Made by a program: the position numbers and the translations under genes. A DNA stretch of 7,313 nt from Actinomycetota bacterium (GTDB lineage Bacteria; Actinomycetota; Acidimicrobiia; Acidimicrobiales; Ilumatobacteraceae), in contig JAPKZT010000154.1 in NCBI GenBank assembly GCA_026393655.1, forward strand, positions 1 through 7,313. Reading direction: 5' to 3'. The notes under the pieces are model-generated. The model searched no databases, was not told the origin of the DNA, and saw nothing but the letters and a program-made list of their open reading frames with translations. Shown piece by piece: positions 5,547 through 7,313 of this stretch (positions are counted from its first letter, which is position 1; each line of letters opens with the position of its first letter).

Positions 5547-5939
5547 TTAGGCCTTATTCAGAGCACCAAGCACAGTGACGCATCGACTTGTTGCCGGAAC
5601 GCTTAAGAGAGCATTTGAAGTTGTTTCGCCCGAGCGCACGATTACGAAATATCGGCGACGAGCATCTTGAGCATCTGCAGAATACGACAGTGTCCATCTG
5701 CCTTGGAGGGCTCTGGCTTTTCGTCCCCGTCCCGAAATGACTATTGCATTGCCGTCAATTAGTACTCTGACTTCAATCCACTTGTCGGTTATTGCACTGT
5801 CTAAGGAAATCTTCGCTGTAAATCGAAGACCATCTTTTGAGACCCATTGTGGTTCGAAACGATTTATTACCCGCAGTAAGCCAAAACCCACAGCGAAAAA
5901 TGCAACTATTGAAACGGCATTAAAAATATCACTGTTCAT
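5547..5939 (-). CDS. Hypothetical single-pass membrane protein
   Basis: I do not recognise a named family. The 130-aa protein has one N-terminal membrane helix (about residues 5-24, NAVSIVAFFAVGFGLLRVI region). It is followed by a soluble domain rich in beta-type alternation and basic residues: EPQWVSKDGLRF (29-40), a basic RGRKARALQGRW stretch (71-82), and DARRRYFVIV (92-101). The regular mix of hydrophobic and charged residues across the whole length argues for a real gene. ATG 5939 and GTG 5942 are adjacent alternatives; AGAGAG just upstream is a close ribosome binding site. A TTGAGT-N17-TAAATT promoter lies upstream. It is convergent with metX and divergent from the 6065 gene. The topology suggests an anchored domain, but its side of the membrane cannot be decided from sequence alone. 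Confidence 0.65.
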   Translation of the reverse strand: MNSDIFNAVSIVAFFAVGFGLLRVINRFEPQWVSKDGLRFTAKISLDSAITDKWIEVRVLIDGNAIVISGRGRKARALQGRWTLSYSADAQDARRRYFVIVRSGETTSNALLSVPATSRCVTVLGALNKA

Positions 5940-5981
5940 CACTCTCTAGTTTGCCATCGTCACTGAGAATTCTTCACCTAG

Positions 5982-6010
5982 AATTTAGGAGCAAATGAAG
6001 ATTTACTCAA
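5982..6010 (-). promoter_or_regulatory. Predicted promoter of the 5547-5939 gene
   Basis: On the minus strand TTGAGT (6010-6005) is followed after exactly 17 nt by TAAATT (5987-5982). This is the best two-box promoter in the window. It would give a 5' leader of roughly 35-40 nt before ATG 5939, in contrast to the leaderless genes, and agrees with the AGAGAG ribosome binding site there. Confidence 0.45.
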
Positions 6011-6050
6011 CTATTTCTATATCCGTGCAGTCTTTAGTCCGCTAGATACA

Positions 6051-6056
6051 TAATAT
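6051..6056 (+). promoter_or_regulatory. Predicted -10 hexamer of the 6065 unit (leaderless type)
   Basis: TAATAT precedes ATG 6065 by 8 nt. It supports ATG 6065 over the in-frame TTG at 6056, which overlaps the hexamer. No clear -35 box is visible. Confidence 0.45.
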
Positions 6057-6064
6057 TGGAAGCC

Positions 6065-6295
6065 ATGTCATTAAAATTTTTAGGGCTAGCCATGATTGCT
6101 ATCGGTGGCGGACTAGTCGGTGTGACGGTTTGGTTCTGGAATGCGGCTAGGCCAGACCCAGAAGTACTTGCTCCTCTTGAAATCATGGGGGATCGAAATT
6201 TCATCAAGGCTAACGATAGAGAAAAGATTCGACTGTTGAATGCAGTGCGATTCCGAGTTTCGGAGAATCAACACCCAGAGTCGGTCAACAACTAG
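6065..6295 (+). CDS. Small membrane protein, conserved-looking, function unknown
   Basis: This 76-aa protein has one N-terminal membrane helix (about residues 5-25, rich in Ala, Ile and Gly). A short cytoplasmic-type tail contains DPEVLAPLEIMGDR (31-44) and a basic/acidic KANDREKIRLLNAVR stretch (48-62). From memory, the LAPLE-MGDR style tail recurs in uncharacterised small proteins of Acidimicrobiia; I cannot verify this here. The start follows a TAATAT hexamer at leaderless spacing. The next gene begins 9 nt after its stop, so the two are probably co-transcribed. The function is unknown. Confidence 0.65.
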   Translation: MSLKFLGLAMIAIGGGLVGVTVWFWNAARPDPEVLAPLEIMGDRNFIKANDREKIRLLNAVRFRVSENQHPESVNN

Positions 6296-6304
6296 TTTTG
6301 TCTT

Positions 6305-6535
6305 ATGTCTGAAGCGTTCAACCCGTTAGAAATGATTGCAAGGTTTCGTGATCGCGCAGCATCAGTCAAACGTCGGCCGTTGCCACCGGTCGCAGGTGAA
6401 GAGCGTCAGCATTTTTTAGCGCAGGCGCAATCTGACTTCCAAGATTTTGCAATGCTCGGAGACGCTATTGCGACTATCGAGGATGGAGTCTTGACTCTGA
6501 GAATTGATTTGCGCCCGCCCGAAAAACCAAAGTGA
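6305..6535 (+). CDS. Small soluble protein, function unknown
   Basis: This 76-aa protein has no membrane segment or signal peptide. It has a helical, basic first half (IARFRDRAASVKRRPLPP, residues 11-28) and an aromatic/acidic middle (AQSDFQDFAMLGDA, 41-54). It ends in a strand-like GVLTLRIDLRPP (61-72). The pattern resembles small proteins I associate with Acidimicrobiia but that have no assigned role. ATG 6305 lies 9 nt after the preceding stop. The TGA stop (6533-6535) overlaps the GTG start of the transporter gene, so the three genes look translationally coupled. No catalytic motif is seen. Confidence 0.62.
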   Translation: MSEAFNPLEMIARFRDRAASVKRRPLPPVAGEERQHFLAQAQSDFQDFAMLGDAIATIEDGVLTLRIDLRPPEKPK

Positions 6536-7313
6536 GCATCGTCGCGTTTGGACGCAAGAAGATTACGGCTTTCCCGATTCTCGCAGTATTTATAGCAGTT
6601 TTTGCTTGGGGGATTGGACCGTTGCTATTTTTAGCGCCGGCAATTTCAATTAATTCGATTTTGTTCTATCGGGTTCTATTCTGGCCGCCACTGCTTTATT
6701 TTATTATGCGGCGAAATGGCTCACGCCTCAATAAAGGCCTTCTGCGTTCAGTATTGGTTCCAGGTGTATTGTTTGGCACTTCGACAATCTTTGGTTTCAC
6801 AGCAGTCACGACGACTTCAGTTGCCAATGCAACGATTATCGGAAATATTTCTACTGCCATGATTTTATTTGTCGCCCCAAAATATCTCAATGAAAAAGTT
6901 TCTAAATTACAGATTGTTCTTGCATTGACAAGTTTCGGCGGGGTACTGACGATTGTTCTTGGAGCTGGCAACACAGGCGGTTCTACTTTGCACGGTGATT
7001 TTCTTGCACTGATAAATGCAATCCTGTGGACGCTTTACTTCATCTCATCGAAACGCCGCCGCGTAGATGGTGTTGATACATGGCAGTTTTTGTTCTGTGT
7101 AAGTGTTATTCAAGTTTGTGTTGTTGTGCCGTATGCATTAGTTACTAGTCATGACATTCTCGAAATTTCGTTGCGCGACCTTGGCTTCTTGATCGCAATG
7201 ACGCTTTTCTCAGGCACAATTGGGCACAGTTTTATGATCTGGGCGCAGAAATATGTCGATGCTTCGGTCTCATCAATGATCCTGTTACTTGGCCCAGTAA
7301 TCTCATCGATCGG
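6532..7313 (+). CDS. EamA/DMT-family transporter, C-terminus beyond window
   Basis: This is a member of the drug/metabolite transporter superfamily, multi-pass inner-membrane carriers of about ten helices. The frame is open from GTG 6532 to the window edge (260 complete codons). Hydrophobic segments lie near residues 12-32, 38-58, 73-92, 98-115, 125-144, 153-171, 183-203, 216-235 and 245-260. The two-repeat layout is visible: an AxxxWGxxP-like first helix (AVFAWGIGP, 22-30) is echoed by the second EamA half beginning near GDFLALINAILWTLYF (155-170). Late helices contain SGTIGHSFMIWAQKYVDAS (227-245), a typical EamA region. The start overlaps the previous stop by 3 nt (GTGA) and has no ribosome binding site of its own, pointing to coupling. 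The substrate cannot be predicted. Confidence 0.87.
   Translation, partial: MSIVAFGRKKITAFPILAVFIAVFAWGIGPLLFLAPAISINSILFYRVLFWPPLLYFIMRRNGSRLNKGLLRSVLVPGVLFGTSTIFGFTAVTTTSVANATIIGNISTAMILFVAPKYLNEKVSKLQIVLALTSFGGVLTIVLGAGNTGGSTLHGDFLALINAILWTLYFISSKRRRVDGVDTWQFLFCVSVIQVCVVVPYALVTSHDILEISLRDLGFLIAMTLFSGTIGHSFMIWAQKYVDASVSSMILLLGPVISSI

Noticed and set aside
6696..6974. Minus-strand open frame within the EamA gene
   Set aside because: The plus strand encodes a clear multi-helix transporter here.
1..7313. CRISPR array, tRNA/rRNA, insertion sequence, phage or defence genes
   Set aside because: I looked for repeat-spacer patterns, terminal inverted repeats, transposase motifs and RNA gene signatures on both strands and found none.

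Overview
The window most likely comes from an actinobacterium, probably the class Acidimicrobiia (a low-GC aquatic Ilumatobacter/acIV-type lineage). This is inferred from the protein sequences as I remember the families: the metX product, the two small proteins at 6065-6535 and the SURF1 protein all read like that group. Base composition looks moderate by eye. Most gene starts look leaderless: a TANNNT -10 hexamer sits 7-8 nt before the start codon. This is common in Actinobacteria.

Layout. (1) 1-514, minus strand: N-terminal part of murJ (lipid II flippase), cut by the window edge. (2) 590-2920, plus strand: a two-gene unit of a MoxR-type AAA+ ATPase and a CoxE-like VWA-domain protein. Such pairs act together as a chaperone or metal-insertion machine. 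(3) 2917-3663, minus strand: a SURF1-family protein whose stop codon overlaps the VWA gene's stop. It is divergent from (4) a small DCC1/DUF393 thiol-disulfide oxidoreductase at 3734-4129. (5) 4130-4392: an untranslated leader with a well-formed SAM-I/SAM-IV-clan riboswitch, followed by (6) metX (homoserine O-acetyltransferase) at 4393-5525. The metX reading frame is broken by what looks like an internal deletion of about 37 nt. (7) 5547-5939, minus strand: a single-pass membrane protein of unknown function. (8) 6065 to the right edge: a tight plus-strand unit of two small conserved-looking hypothetical proteins and an EamA/DMT-family transporter that runs off the window.

The genes are mostly housekeeping: cell-wall precursor export, cytochrome oxidase assembly, methionine biosynthesis and small-molecule transport. 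I see no phage, IS element, CRISPR array, tRNA, rRNA or defence system. The points most worth a second look are the disrupted metX under an apparently intact SAM riboswitch, the possible switching helix of that riboswitch, the repeated leaderless promoter layout, and two independent 12-nt tandem duplications beside genes.
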